Positions 24,911-33,164 of a stretch of DNA of 64,000 bases are shown piece by piece. A model generated the notes under the pieces. It searched no databases. It saw only the letters and a program-made list of their open reading frames with translations, and was not told the origin of the DNA. This DNA is from Microbacterium sp. STN6. Lineage in GTDB: Bacteria; Actinomycetota; Actinomycetes; Actinomycetales; Microbacteriaceae. Location of the stretch: positions 372,001 to 436,000 of the forward strand of contig NZ_JAPMIT010000001.1 of the NCBI RefSeq assembly GCF_026410545.1. Reading direction: 5' to 3'. The position numbers were made by a program, and so were the translations under genes. Within the stretch, counting starts at the first letter, position 1, and every line of letters begins with the position of its first letter.

Positions 24911-26383
24911 TCAGCTGACCTGAATCGAGAGGTACTTGCGCTCCAGATACTCATCGATGCCCTCGTGGCCGCCCTCCCGTCCGTAGCCACTCGCCTTCAC
25001 GCCGCCGAACGGTGCGGCGGGATTCGACAACACGCCGCGATTGAGTCCGATCATGCCGACGTCAAGCGCCTCTGACACGCGTACCGCACGACCCAAATCA
25101 GTCGTGAACACGTAGCCGGCGAGGCCAAAATCGCTGGCGTTCGCCCACTCGACCACTTCTTCCTCTGTGTTGAACACGACAATAGGCGCCACAGGACCGA
25201 AGATCTCCTCACGCACGATTCGAGACGTTTTCGGCACGTTGGTCAGTACGCGGGCGGCGCTGTAGTAGCCGTTGCCACTCGGTACCTCGCTAGCGTATGC
25301 AACCGTTGCGCCGTCGGCGACCGCGGCATCCACAAGCTCAGCCACCTTGTCGACCGCAGCCTGGTCGATGAGTGCACCCAGAGTCACACCGTCATCAACG
25401 CCAGGACCCACCGTGGTCAGGGATACGCGCTCGACCAGTTTCCGGGTGAACTCCTCGGCGATCGATGCGTGCACGTACAGCCGGTTTGCTGCCGTACACG
25501 CCTCGCCGTTGTTACGCAGCTTGGCAATCACTGCCTGTTCCACCGCGCGATCGACATCGGCGTCGTCGAACACGATGAGCGGCGCGTTCCCGCCGAGTTC
25601 GAGCGAGACGCGCAGCAGTCCGTCTGCGGCTTGCCGAGCGAGGGACTGCCCGACTTCCGTCGACCCGGTGAACGAGAGCTTGCGCAGCCGGCGATCGGCA
25701 AGCAGGTCACTTACCACCAGGCTCGATTTCGATGTCGTCACGACATTGAGCACGCCCGCGGGCAGTCCCGCCTCCATCAGGATCGCCGCGAGGGCGAGCA
25801 TAGAGAGCGGGGTCTGTTTCGCCGGTTTGACCACGACCGTGCAGCCCGCCGCGAACGCCGGTCCGATCTTCCGTGCGCCCATAGCGAGAGGAAAGTTCCA
25901 TGGCGTGACGAACAGGCACGGACCAACCGGCTGACGCATGGTGAGGATTCGGGAGCCGCCGTCCGGCGCGGTCGCCCAGGTGCCGTCCACGCGCACGGCC
26001 TCTTCCGAGAACCACCGGAAATAGTCTGCAGCGTATGCCACCTCGGCGCGCGATTCAGCGAGCGGTTTGCCCATTTCCAGAGTCATGAGCACCGCGAGAT
26101 CTTCGTTGCGCTGCGTCATGAGCTCGAAGCTGCGCCGCAGAATCTCCCCGCGTTCGCGAGGCGCTGTCGCTGCCCATCGCGCCTGAGCCTCAACGGCTGA
26201 ATCCAGAGCCGCCCTCGCGTCGGCTATTGATGCGTCGGCCACCCGCGCGATGGGCACCGCCGTACTTGGGTCTTCGACGTCGAAGGCTGCCCCGCCCTCA
26301 GCGTCGATCCATCGGCCGCCCCGCAGCAGTTGCGTCGGCGCCTGTGAAAGCGCCCGGTGATATCTCTCGGCTCTTTCTGTCAC
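24911..26383 (-). CDS. Aldehyde dehydrogenase, succinate-semialdehyde type
   Basis: This 490-residue NAD(P)-dependent ALDH oxidises an aldehyde to its acid. It has VTPWNFPLAMGARKIGPAFAAGCTVVVKPA in the coenzyme domain, FTGSTEVG, the general base in SLELGGNAP, and the catalytic cysteine in NNGEACTAANR. The C-terminal EEIFGPVAP and GGVKASGYGREGG match the GabD branch. It is the last gene of the long minus-strand run, overlapping the upstream CMD gene by four bases (ATGA). In the proposed pathway it would convert a semialdehyde to a dicarboxylate such as succinate; the exact aldehyde is not shown by sequence. Confidence 0.92.
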   Translation of the reverse strand: MTERAERYHRALSQAPTQLLRGGRWIDAEGGAAFDVEDPSTAVPIARVADASIADARAALDSAVEAQARWAATAPRERGEILRRSFELMTQRNEDLAVLMTLEMGKPLAESRAEVAYAADYFRWFSEEAVRVDGTWATAPDGGSRILTMRQPVGPCLFVTPWNFPLAMGARKIGPAFAAGCTVVVKPAKQTPLSMLALAAILMEAGLPAGVLNVVTTSKSSLVVSDLLADRRLRKLSFTGSTEVGQSLARQAADGLLRVSLELGGNAPLIVFDDADVDRAVEQAVIAKLRNNGEACTAANRLYVHASIAEEFTRKLVERVSLTTVGPGVDDGVTLGALIDQAAVDKVAELVDAAVADGATVAYASEVPSGNGYYSAARVLTNVPKTSRIVREEIFGPVAPIVVFNTEEEVVEWANASDFGLAGYVFTTDLGRAVRVSEALDVGMIGLNRGVLSNPAAPFGGVKASGYGREGGHEGIDEYLERKYLSIQVS

Positions 26384-27150
26384 TCGTTCGGCTCCTCGTT
26401 CGCCACGGCAAGCTCCTCAATCAGGATCGGTGCAGCCAACGTCACCGAGTGAATCCCGATCACAGCTGCGATCTCCATCACCTCGAGAATCTCGCCGACG
26501 GTCGCACCGTAGCCGAGCGCGTTCTCAATGTGCAGTTTGAGTCCGACCTTGTAGAGGTGGGTGGCGGAGGTGTCGAACGCCATATAGATGAACTCGCGTA
26601 CCTTCGGCTCAAGCGTGCCGTTCTTCCACGGATGCGATGAATACTCCGTGTAGGCGTCGAAGAGCTCTGGGTCGAGCTCCAACATTTCGTCCCAGGTGGG
26701 ATTCCAGTAGCCGCGATTTCGAGTGAAATCGGCCTTCAACCGCTCCTGGTATTCGTTGAGATCCGCCGGCTCTGTGCGAATCCCTCTTTCGGCAAGTATC
26801 TCCGTGAGCACGGGAACACCGACATTCATGGCGTGGATGCTGAGGGTTGCCGTGCACTCGAGTACCTCCATGACCTCCTGCGCGGTCGCGCCCGCGGCGA
26901 GGGCCGCCTTGATGTGCTGGCGGACTCCCGGTGCGTAGAGGTGCGTTGCTGCGGCATCCACGGCAATGTAGATGAATTCCTTGGTCTTGGTATCGAGATG
27001 ATTCTTGCGCCATGGCACCGCGGAGAATCCGAGGTACGCGGCGAGGAATTCCGCGTCCAGAGTGAGAATCGCCTCCCAGCTTTCGCCCCAGGTTCCGCGC
27101 ACGCGGATGAATTCGTCTTTGATCTCCTGCTGGCGCGCAGTGAACTCCAT
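26380..27150 (-). CDS. Tandem carboxymuconolactone decarboxylase-domain protein, copy B
   Basis: The 256-residue protein has the same two-domain layout as the product of 24125-24898. AATHLYAPGVRQHIKAALAAG is in the first half and SATHLYKVGLKLHIENALGYG is in the second. Again the histidine is retained and the AhpD CxxC pair is missing. It lies 30 bp after the GntR gene, with GGGAGAACACC before the ATG, and overlaps the aldehyde dehydrogenase. Both paralogues may form hetero-oligomers or act on successive intermediates. The substrate is unknown. Confidence 0.85.
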   Translation of the reverse strand: MEFTARQQEIKDEFIRVRGTWGESWEAILTLDAEFLAAYLGFSAVPWRKNHLDTKTKEFIYIAVDAAATHLYAPGVRQHIKAALAAGATAQEVMEVLECTATLSIHAMNVGVPVLTEILAERGIRTEPADLNEYQERLKADFTRNRGYWNPTWDEMLELDPELFDAYTEYSSHPWKNGTLEPKVREFIYMAFDTSATHLYKVGLKLHIENALGYGATVGEILEVMEIAAVIGIHSVTLAAPILIEELAVANEEPNE

Positions 27151-27180
27151 GGTGTTCTCCCTACTCTGTCGATGCTTCAG

Positions 27181-27918
27181 TCATGCTGGCGCGGCGGCAT
27201 TCTGCCCGCGCTCGAGAGCCCGCAACGCCGTCGCGCTGGCGCGACGCACGTGTTCGGCGAAGAGCTGCGAGGCCAGCGCGCCGTCTCGCTGACAAACCGC
27301 CTCGACGATGGCTCTAAGCTCCGACACGACCTGTTGGGGGCGGCCGTCCTCCGCTAGCGATGTGGCCCGTAGCACGTGCACGCGAGCCTTGAGACCGCCA
27401 AGCAGTTGCTGAAGGGTGGGGCTCTGAGCTCCCGCCAACAGCACGGCATAGAACCGGTCCTTGGCCGCAAGGATCTCCCGGACATCGGTGCTAGTGGCAA
27501 CAACGTGGTCGTATTCGTCGACGCTCGCCACCAAGCGGGCAACGTCGTCGTCGTCAACGCGATCGACGAAGTGACGCACGAGCAAGGACTCGAGCACTGC
27601 CCGAATCTCATAGAGGTCTGCCGCTTCTTCTGCCGAGGGGATGCTGACGATCGCGCCGCGCTGTGGCACGACGGTGACCAGGCCATCCGAGATCAGGTCG
27701 CGCAGCGCCTCGCGGACCGTCGTGCGCGAGACCCCGAGGCGTTCGATCAGCTCACGCTCAACGAGCCGCTGACCCGGCTTCAGGCTCAGGTCAAAGATGG
27801 CGGCGCGCAGCGAGGCGACCACCTGTTCGCGGAGCGGCGCGGCGATCCTCCCGATCGGCGCGACCGACCAGGTGTCACCCGTGAACTCTGATGGCGACAC
27901 ATCGACTCCCTTACTCAT
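27181..27918 (-). CDS. GntR-family regulator (FadR/FCD subfamily), copy B
   Basis: The 245-residue regulator is closely similar to copy A throughout: APIGRIAAPLREQV, the helix-turn-helix VERELIERLGVSRTTVREALRDL, then the FCD helices with EIRAVLESLLVRHFVDR. It is embedded in the operon it probably controls: its ATG overlaps the stop of the preceding dehydrogenase gene. Having two similar repressors and two similar operator types suggests that each regulator may prefer one site. That division is inference. Confidence 0.92.
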   Translation of the reverse strand: MSKGVDVSPSEFTGDTWSVAPIGRIAAPLREQVVASLRAAIFDLSLKPGQRLVERELIERLGVSRTTVREALRDLISDGLVTVVPQRGAIVSIPSAEEAADLYEIRAVLESLLVRHFVDRVDDDDVARLVASVDEYDHVVATSTDVREILAAKDRFYAVLLAGAQSPTLQQLLGGLKARVHVLRATSLAEDGRPQQVVSELRAIVEAVCQRDGALASQLFAEHVRRASATALRALERGQNAAAPA

Positions 27919-28817
27919 TCTGGGGTGGAGTCATGGGCGCGCTGTTGAATCCAGCGTGCGACTTCGGTGTGGTCTGCCGTCGGCTCCAGGCTTTCCGAGG
28001 CTGCACTCCAATGCCTGATGGCGTCCTCTCCAAGCTGGCTCGGCACCCCGAGCTCATCGGCCAGGTTCGCAGCGATCTTCATATCCTTGAGCATCAGTCG
28101 CAGGCCGAAACCTGACGCATAGGTCTGCGTGAGGATGAAGTTGGGCCACTTGTTTTCCGTCGAGCCGCTTCGACCGCTCGAACTGTTGAATACGGAGAGC
28201 ATCACCTCGGGATCGATCCCGAACTTCTGCCCGACGACCATCGCCTCGCTTGTGATCCACAGGTGAGTGGCGGAGAGCAGATTGTTGAGCGCCTTGATCG
28301 CGTGTCCTGCCCCCACATCACCCACCCGCACGGGGCGTCCGAGAAGTTCGAGGAGTGGCGTGACCCGTTCCAGGAGCTCGGGCGGGCAACCGAGCATGAT
28401 CGTGAGTGTTCCGCGCACGGCCCCGGTGACGCCGCCCGATACCGGGGCGTCGATGAAGCGGATGCCGGCCCTGGCCAGCACGTCGGCGAGCGCCTTGGTG
28501 CGCAGCGGCTCCGACGAGCTCATGTCGATGACGAGCGCACCCGCCTTGAGGGACCGACTGAAGGCGTCGTCGCCGGCCACGGCATCGACGATGTCGGAGT
28601 TTGGAAGCATGAGGATGACGACGTCGGCATCCGTCACTGCTTCACTAAGGGTCGCCGCCTCAACAGCACCGAGGTCGACCGCATGCGCCCGCGCCGTCTC
28701 GCTTACGTCATACGCGTGAACGCGGTGGCCGGCCTGGATCAGCCGGGCTGTCATTGGCGCGCCCATGTTGCCGAGCCCGATGAAGCCGATGGTCAGGGAA
28801 CCGTCAGGCATTCTCAT
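27915..28817 (-). CDS. NAD(P)-dependent beta-hydroxyacid dehydrogenase (HIBADH family), copy B
   Basis: This 300-residue protein of the 3-hydroxyisobutyrate/6-phosphogluconate dehydrogenase family has an N-terminal Rossmann motif GFIGLGNMGAPM. The substrate loop DAPVSGGVTGA is near residue 120, and the catalytic-Lys segment GHAIKALNNLL is near 170. The family includes tartronate-semialdehyde reductase, gamma-hydroxybutyrate dehydrogenase and threonate dehydrogenase. The start is uncertain between ATG 28817 and ATG 28811; both overlap the 3' end of the PcaC-like gene and have GAAGGAT upstream. A second member of the family is encoded at 29600-30523. Confidence 0.88.
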   Translation of the reverse strand: MRMPDGSLTIGFIGLGNMGAPMTARLIQAGHRVHAYDVSETARAHAVDLGAVEAATLSEAVTDADVVILMLPNSDIVDAVAGDDAFSRSLKAGALVIDMSSSEPLRTKALADVLARAGIRFIDAPVSGGVTGAVRGTLTIMLGCPPELLERVTPLLELLGRPVRVGDVGAGHAIKALNNLLSATHLWITSEAMVVGQKFGIDPEVMLSVFNSSSGRSGSTENKWPNFILTQTYASGFGLRLMLKDMKIAANLADELGVPSQLGEDAIRHWSAASESLEPTADHTEVARWIQQRAHDSTPE

Positions 28818-29205
28818 CAAGATCCTTCAAGACCTTCTCCGCGACCCTGAACGACTCCAGCGCCGCAGGGACTCCAACGTAGATCGCTGTCTGCATCAGC
28901 ACGGCCTGGATCTCTGCCACTGTCACTCCGTTGTTCAACGCCCCACGCACGTGGACACCGAGCTCATGGCTGCGGTTGAGCGCGGTGAGCATGGCGAGAT
29001 TGATGAGGCTGCGGGTGCGGCGGGGCAGCTCGTCGCCGCTCCAGATTTCGCCCCAGCAGTACTCGGTCACCAGCTCCTGGATAGGCCTCGAGAAGTCGGT
29101 GACCTTGGCCATTGAGCGATCGACGTGCTCGTCCCCGAGCACAGCCCGACGCGTCGCGAGTCCCTTCTCCAGAGACTCGCGATGCGTCTCGTTTTTATCG
29201 GTCAT
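28804..29205 (-). CDS. PcaC-like carboxymuconolactone decarboxylase-family protein
   Basis: The 133-residue single-domain protein has the 4-carboxymuconolactone decarboxylase pattern. It starts RRAVLGDEHVDRS, continues FSRPIQELVTEYCWGEIW, and has RRTRSLINLAMLTALNR followed by SHELGVHVRGALNNGVT with the conserved His. Cysteines of the AhpD type are absent. The ATG at 29205 overlaps the cupin stop (ATGA) and has AAGGGAAG upstream; a longer frame upstream is rejected because it runs antisense-like through the cupin gene. CMD proteins of this type are often found with a small cupin, as here. Confidence 0.9.
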   Translation of the reverse strand: MTDKNETHRESLEKGLATRRAVLGDEHVDRSMAKVTDFSRPIQELVTEYCWGEIWSGDELPRRTRSLINLAMLTALNRSHELGVHVRGALNNGVTVAEIQAVLMQTAIYVGVPAALESFRVAEKVLKDLDENA

Positions 29206-29603
29206 TGTTCTTCCCTTGCCTCGGGGTCGTGATAGTCGGAGTCGTCCACGGGATCGGCCCAACTGGTCGCGCCGAGCGAGATCGCCGTGTGCACCATGTA
29301 CGACTCCGGCGACGCTCCGTGCCAGTGGCGTTCGCCAGGCGGGCACCAGACGGTGTCGCCAGCGCGGACCACCTCAACGGGGCCTCCCTCGCTCTGGACG
29401 AGACCGCGGCCAGCCAGCACTTGCAGGATCTGTCCGCGCTCGTGCTCATGCCAGTAGGTGTGTGCTCCCGGCGTGAAGTTGACCGTGTTGATTACCACGC
29501 CGTCTGTTGCGGGCATGGTCACGTAGGGGAATGCGGTTCCGGTCATCTTGGAACGGCGGTTGCCGGCTGCGCCTTCCTGATCGCCAGGACGGGTGATGAT
29601 CAT
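29202..29603 (-). CDS. Small cupin (CMD-associated, R-mandelonitrile-lyase-like family)
   Basis: This single-domain cupin of 133 residues has metal ligands visible in TYWHEHERGQ (motif 1) and PPGERHWHGA (motif 2, His-x-His). It resembles the small manganese cupins that occur next to or fused with carboxymuconolactone decarboxylases, some of which show hydroxynitrile lyase activity. That activity need not be the native one. It is translationally coupled on both sides: its ATG overlaps the stop of the HIBADH-family gene and its stop overlaps the PcaC-like start. It may decarboxylate, isomerise or oxidise a lactone or keto intermediate. Confidence 0.86.
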   Translation of the reverse strand: MIITRPGDQEGAAGNRRSKMTGTAFPYVTMPATDGVVINTVNFTPGAHTYWHEHERGQILQVLAGRGLVQSEGGPVEVVRAGDTVWCPPGERHWHGASPESYMVHTAISLGATSWADPVDDSDYHDPEAREEQ

Positions 29604-30523
29604 CGGGAATCCTCCTTGTCGTCGTCGTCGTCGTCGTTGTGTAGCCGAACGCCGCCCGAGATATCGCCGATCGCGTCGACCACCGTGTTGCTGATTTCGT
29701 CGGCATAGCCGAGCGCCCGGGCGAGGCCGAATGCCGCGACCGGTCCCGAGGAAGTGACGCTGGCCACTCCAAGCTGCGCGAGCAGCTCTGTGTAGAGGGT
29801 GATGTCCTTGAGCATGAGCGTGTTCGTTAGACCGCCCTTGAGATAGTCACCGTGAATGATCTTCGGAAACCGATTCAACGTGGCGAAGTTCACGCCGGAA
29901 CTTTTGTTGAATACCTTGAGTACAGTCTCGAGATCGAGGTCGGCCTTCTTCGCGGCCACCATGACCTCGGCGGTCGCTGCGAGAGCCACACCGTTGAGAA
30001 AGTTGTTCAGCAGTTTGGTGATATGCCCCGTGCCGCTCGGTCCGATGTAGAAGATGCTCGAGGCGAAGTACCCGAGCTCTTCTCTGATCGAATCAAGCGC
30101 AGGCTCGCTGCCGCCGACCATGAGCGTCAGGTTGCCCTTCTCAGCTGCCGCTGCGCCACCGGAAATGCCGGCGTCGAGGTAGTTGGCGCCTCGCTCGAAG
30201 AACTTGGCATGGATGCTGCGGGTCGATGCCGGTGCGGCGGTACTCAGATCGACGACGATCTGCCCGGGGCGCGAGTGCGCGATCAGACCGCTGTCACCGT
30301 AGACGACAGCTTCAATTACCCGGCTGTCTGGCAGCGACAGGAAGACGACGTCACTGTTCTCGATCACATCAGCGGCGGAGGCGGCCGGCGTGGCGCCGAC
30401 TGCCTGAATGTTGTCGGTCTTCGCGTCGAAGCCGAGCACCTCGCGTCCGCCACGCACGATGCATCCGGTCATCCGGCCGCCCATGTTGCCGAGCCCGATG
30501 AATCCAATTCTCTTGTCACCCAT
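29600..30523 (-). CDS. NAD(P)-dependent beta-hydroxyacid dehydrogenase (HIBADH family), copy A
   Basis: The 307-residue protein has GFIGLGNMGGRM at the N-terminus, the substrate loop DAGISGGAAAAEKGNLTLMVGG, and the catalytic-Lys stretch GHITKLLNNFL near residue 170. It shares family and layout with 27915-28817, but the substrate loop differs, so the two may act on different hydroxyacids. It ends with an unusual acidic tail, HN(D)6KEDSR, written by a GTC trinucleotide run. It sits 6 bp after the SDR gene and overlaps the cupin gene by four bases. Confidence 0.88.
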   Translation of the reverse strand: MGDKRIGFIGLGNMGGRMTGCIVRGGREVLGFDAKTDNIQAVGATPAASAADVIENSDVVFLSLPDSRVIEAVVYGDSGLIAHSRPGQIVVDLSTAAPASTRSIHAKFFERGANYLDAGISGGAAAAEKGNLTLMVGGSEPALDSIREELGYFASSIFYIGPSGTGHITKLLNNFLNGVALAATAEVMVAAKKADLDLETVLKVFNKSSGVNFATLNRFPKIIHGDYLKGGLTNTLMLKDITLYTELLAQLGVASVTSSGPVAAFGLARALGYADEISNTVVDAIGDISGGVRLHNDDDDDDKEDSR

Positions 30524-30529
30524 GCTGCA

Positions 30530-31372
30530 TTACCTTCGATCCGATCCGTAGATGACCCTGTCGGTGGCTGCCGGGTCCCAGGCTCCGGCTCCCGCGGCAG
30601 GCCGCACTGTGTTGACGATCGTCGCGCCGCCATCCACAGAAACAATTTGCCCTGTCATGTAGGCAGCGTCTTCGCTGAGCAGGAACGCGACGACTCCCGC
30701 CACTTCCTCAGGCGTTCCTGCTCGACGTAGCGGCGTTGTGGATGCGCGCTTCTCCATGTCGTTCTTGCCGCCTGTCGCGCTGGCAGCAGCCGCGAAGAGC
30801 TCGGTCGGCACGATCCCCGGAGCGACAGAGTTGACACGAATTCCCAGCGGCCCGCCGTAGGCTCCCGCCCCGTGCACCAGCCCGTGCACGGCGTGTTTCG
30901 ACGTTGTATACGGCAGGAGATCCGCGCTTCCGGTGAGACCGGCAATGGAGCCGGTCACCACGATCGCACCAGTCGACTGCTGAACCGCGAACTGCCGGAA
31001 GGCAGCCCGTAGTCCCAGGAACTGTCCACGCACATTCACGGCGAGCACGCGGTCGAATTCCGAGACGTCAATGTCAGGTAAGGGAGCGAACGTGCCGAAC
31101 ACGCCCGCGTTCAGGTGATAGAGATCCACACGGCCGAACCGGTCCACGGCGGCGGCCATGTATCTTTCGACTGCAGCCTCGTCGGAAATGTCTGCCTCGA
31201 CGGCGATCGACGGCGTCGGCAATTGATCGACGACCTCGTGCGCCGCATCCGCGTTGATATCAATGACGACGATGCTCGCGCCTTCGCGGGCAAGCCGAAA
31301 AGCTGAGGCACGACCTAGCCCGCTACCCGAACCCGTAACGATGGCAACCCGGTTCTCGAAGCGTCCACTCAT
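30530..31372 (-). CDS. Short-chain dehydrogenase/reductase
   Basis: This 280-residue classical SDR has the cofactor motif TGSGSGLGRA (residues 13-22) with Asp at the end of beta-2 (VVIDIN), implying NAD(H) preference. HLNAGVFG replaces the usual NNAG, and the catalytic tetrad includes Ser in VTGSIAG and YTTSK. A C-terminal extension of about 20 residues follows SVDGGATIV. Its ATG overlaps the stop of the lactonase-like gene. It would oxidise or reduce a hydroxyl/keto group of an intermediate; the substrate is unknown. Confidence 0.9.
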   Translation of the reverse strand: MSGRFENRVAIVTGSGSGLGRASAFRLAREGASIVVIDINADAAHEVVDQLPTPSIAVEADISDEAAVERYMAAAVDRFGRVDLYHLNAGVFGTFAPLPDIDVSEFDRVLAVNVRGQFLGLRAAFRQFAVQQSTGAIVVTGSIAGLTGSADLLPYTTSKHAVHGLVHGAGAYGGPLGIRVNSVAPGIVPTELFAAAASATGGKNDMEKRASTTPLRRAGTPEEVAGVVAFLLSEDAAYMTGQIVSVDGGATIVNTVRPAAGAGAWDPAATDRVIYGSDRR

Positions 31373-32205
31373 GATCGGGCCGTTCCCATGGAGGTCGGCG
31401 TGCCGATAATGGATGCGAAAGCCCCCAACTCTCCCGGCGCTCGAGCGAAGCGACCGAGTGTCGTCGGATCGTGGCCGGGGACGAGGTGAGCGATCTCGCC
31501 GGAGGCGAGCATGCTCCGGAGGCGAGCGAATGCGTCGTACATCTCGACAAGATCGGCGACGGAGCTGAACGGCATATCGTCAGTCATCTCCTCGTAGTAG
31601 TGAACAGCGTCGCTTGCCAGCAGCACCGTGCCCTCCGCAGTGTCGACCTTCACGACGCTCTGGCCCGGTGTGTGGCCGCCGACTTCGATCACTTCGATGC
31701 CAGGGGCAGGCTGCGTCTGGTCGTCGAAGAAGTCCACGCGACCGGATTCGACGAGGCGCTTCAACGTCTCGAGCTCGTCGTCCTCGACCGAGTGATGGAA
31801 GAGGGCTTTGTGCGCGTTCGGGCTGGTCCAGAACTCGTACTCCCTGCGGGAGAGGATGAATCGCGCTGCCGGGAAGGCGTCAAGATTGCCGATGTGATCG
31901 TAGTGTGCGTGTGTGACGATCACGGTCGCGACCGCGGTCACATCTACGCCCAGCCTCTGCAGCAGCTCCGCCACGGGAATGAGCACGTCTCGTCCGCGCA
32001 CCTTGGCGCCGTGCTCGGAATAGCCGGTATCGACGACGACTGTGCGCTCATCGTTCTGCAGCACCCACACGAAATAGTCCATGTTCAGGGGCGCATCCGG
32101 CTGCCGGTACACGGGGTAGTTCAGGAAAACGTCGCTGCGCACCGTCGCTCGAGTTCCATGCCGCGCGATGGTGACGAGGTATTCGCCGTTTGTCGGAGAG
32201 TTCAC
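31369..32205 (-). CDS. Metallo-beta-lactamase-fold lactonase-like hydrolase, copy 2
   Basis: The 278-residue protein belongs to the N-acyl-homoserine lactonase-like branch. The zinc signature HAHYDH is near residue 102, GGHTPGQS carries the next histidine, LLASDAVHYYEE the bridging Asp, and VPGHDPTTLGRF the final histidine. Family members hydrolyse lactones such as AHLs or gamma-butyrolactone. It overlaps the preceding paralogue by four bases and the SDR by four bases. The pair is divergent enough in sequence to suggest different substrates rather than a recent duplication. Confidence 0.88.
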   Translation of the reverse strand: MNSPTNGEYLVTIARHGTRATVRSDVFLNYPVYRQPDAPLNMDYFVWVLQNDERTVVVDTGYSEHGAKVRGRDVLIPVAELLQRLGVDVTAVATVIVTHAHYDHIGNLDAFPAARFILSRREYEFWTSPNAHKALFHHSVEDDELETLKRLVESGRVDFFDDQTQPAPGIEVIEVGGHTPGQSVVKVDTAEGTVLLASDAVHYYEEMTDDMPFSSVADLVEMYDAFARLRSMLASGEIAHLVPGHDPTTLGRFARAPGELGAFASIIGTPTSMGTARS

Positions 32206-33014
32206 GCCAGTACCGTTGCGATCTGGCCCGCTGCGCCGGCCGCTGCCGGGAACCTGCCCCGAACGCGAGCATCATGTCCGGGCACGATTGTCGCGCCAGT
32301 CGTGCGTGAGAGCTCATTGATGAAGCTGAGTCCCCGCTTCATCTCGTCGAGGTCCGTGAACGCGAAGAACGGCCACTCGTGCTCGATCTGCTCGTAGAAG
32401 TGCGCCGCGTCGACCGTAAGAATGAGCCCGCCGCCGGCCGTCTCGACCTTCGTCAGCAGCTCGCCCGGGCAATGCCCGCCGATCGGGTACACCGTGATGC
32501 CGGGGAAGACCTCGGTCTTCTCTGTCACCAGGCGGAGCCGCCCCTGTGCCTCGGCCTCGAGTACCGGCTGCAGATCGTCTTCGGTCGAGAACTCGCCTTC
32601 AAGGTCATCTGCGCGCAACTTGGAAATCCAGTAGTCGTACTCGGCCTGAGCCGACACGATCTGCGCGTTCGTGAACAGCGCGAGGTAGCCGATGTGGTCG
32701 TAGTGGTAGTGGCTGGTGATGACCATGCTCACATCGGCAGGATCGATCCCGAGGATGTCGAGGCCGTCGGGAGTCGGTGTGACGCTGATCTCGCCGAGCC
32801 AGTCACGCTTCGGAATGTCGTAGCCGGTGTCGAGCAGGATGATCTTTCCCTGACTGCGGATCACCCAGAAGTTGTAGTCCATCTCGAGATCGCCGTCTGG
32901 CACGCCGTATTGGGCGTAGTCGTGAAACACGTCGCTCTTATGAACGACCCGCTCGCCGTACTTGACTGACCAGACCGATACGGCGCTGCCGTTGGACTCG
33001 GCTGAAGCCTTCAT
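32202..33014 (-). CDS. Metallo-beta-lactamase-fold lactonase-like hydrolase, copy 1
   Basis: This is the first gene of the long minus-strand operon. The 270-residue protein has HYHYDH, GGHCPGE, LTVDAAHFYEQ and VPGHDARVRGRF, the full two-zinc set of the AHL-lactonase-like family. The N-terminus is cytoplasmic, with no signal peptide. The start at MKASAES has AAAGGAG upstream; nine extra upstream codons are open but lack a ribosome site. By analogy with BlcC/AttM of the Agrobacterium blc operon, it may open a lactone ring before oxidation by the dehydrogenases encoded downstream (inference). Confidence 0.88.
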   Translation of the reverse strand: MKASAESNGSAVSVWSVKYGERVVHKSDVFHDYAQYGVPDGDLEMDYNFWVIRSQGKIILLDTGYDIPKRDWLGEISVTPTPDGLDILGIDPADVSMVITSHYHYDHIGYLALFTNAQIVSAQAEYDYWISKLRADDLEGEFSTEDDLQPVLEAEAQGRLRLVTEKTEVFPGITVYPIGGHCPGELLTKVETAGGGLILTVDAAHFYEQIEHEWPFFAFTDLDEMKRGLSFINELSRTTGATIVPGHDARVRGRFPAAAGAAGQIATVLA

Positions 33015-33098
33015 TGTGCAACTCCTTTGTTTGCTCAACACATTCGATCGGGCGATTCCGCCATCGATCAGAACAACATTAGCGGAACCGCTTGCCTG

Positions 33099-33128
33099 AC
33101 TATATGATCGTCATACAAAAAAGCGCAA
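33099..33128 (-). promoter_or_regulatory. Operon promoter with operator B
   Basis: On the minus strand TTGCGC (33123-33128), an 18-bp spacer and TATAGT (33099-33104) form a promoter for the lactonase operon. The overlapping ATATGATCGTCATACAA (33102-33118) is the reverse complement of the site at 24074-24090 and a near-palindrome. Confidence 0.6.
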
Positions 33129-33164
33129 GTGCCGACGCAAACCAAGATCGACGCTTCGCCGCGC

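Noticed and set aside
27915-29346. Longer start for the PcaC-like gene (29346)
   Set aside because: The extra 47 residues are Arg-rich, run through the cupin coding region on the same strand, and precede a well-placed SD and ATG at 29205.
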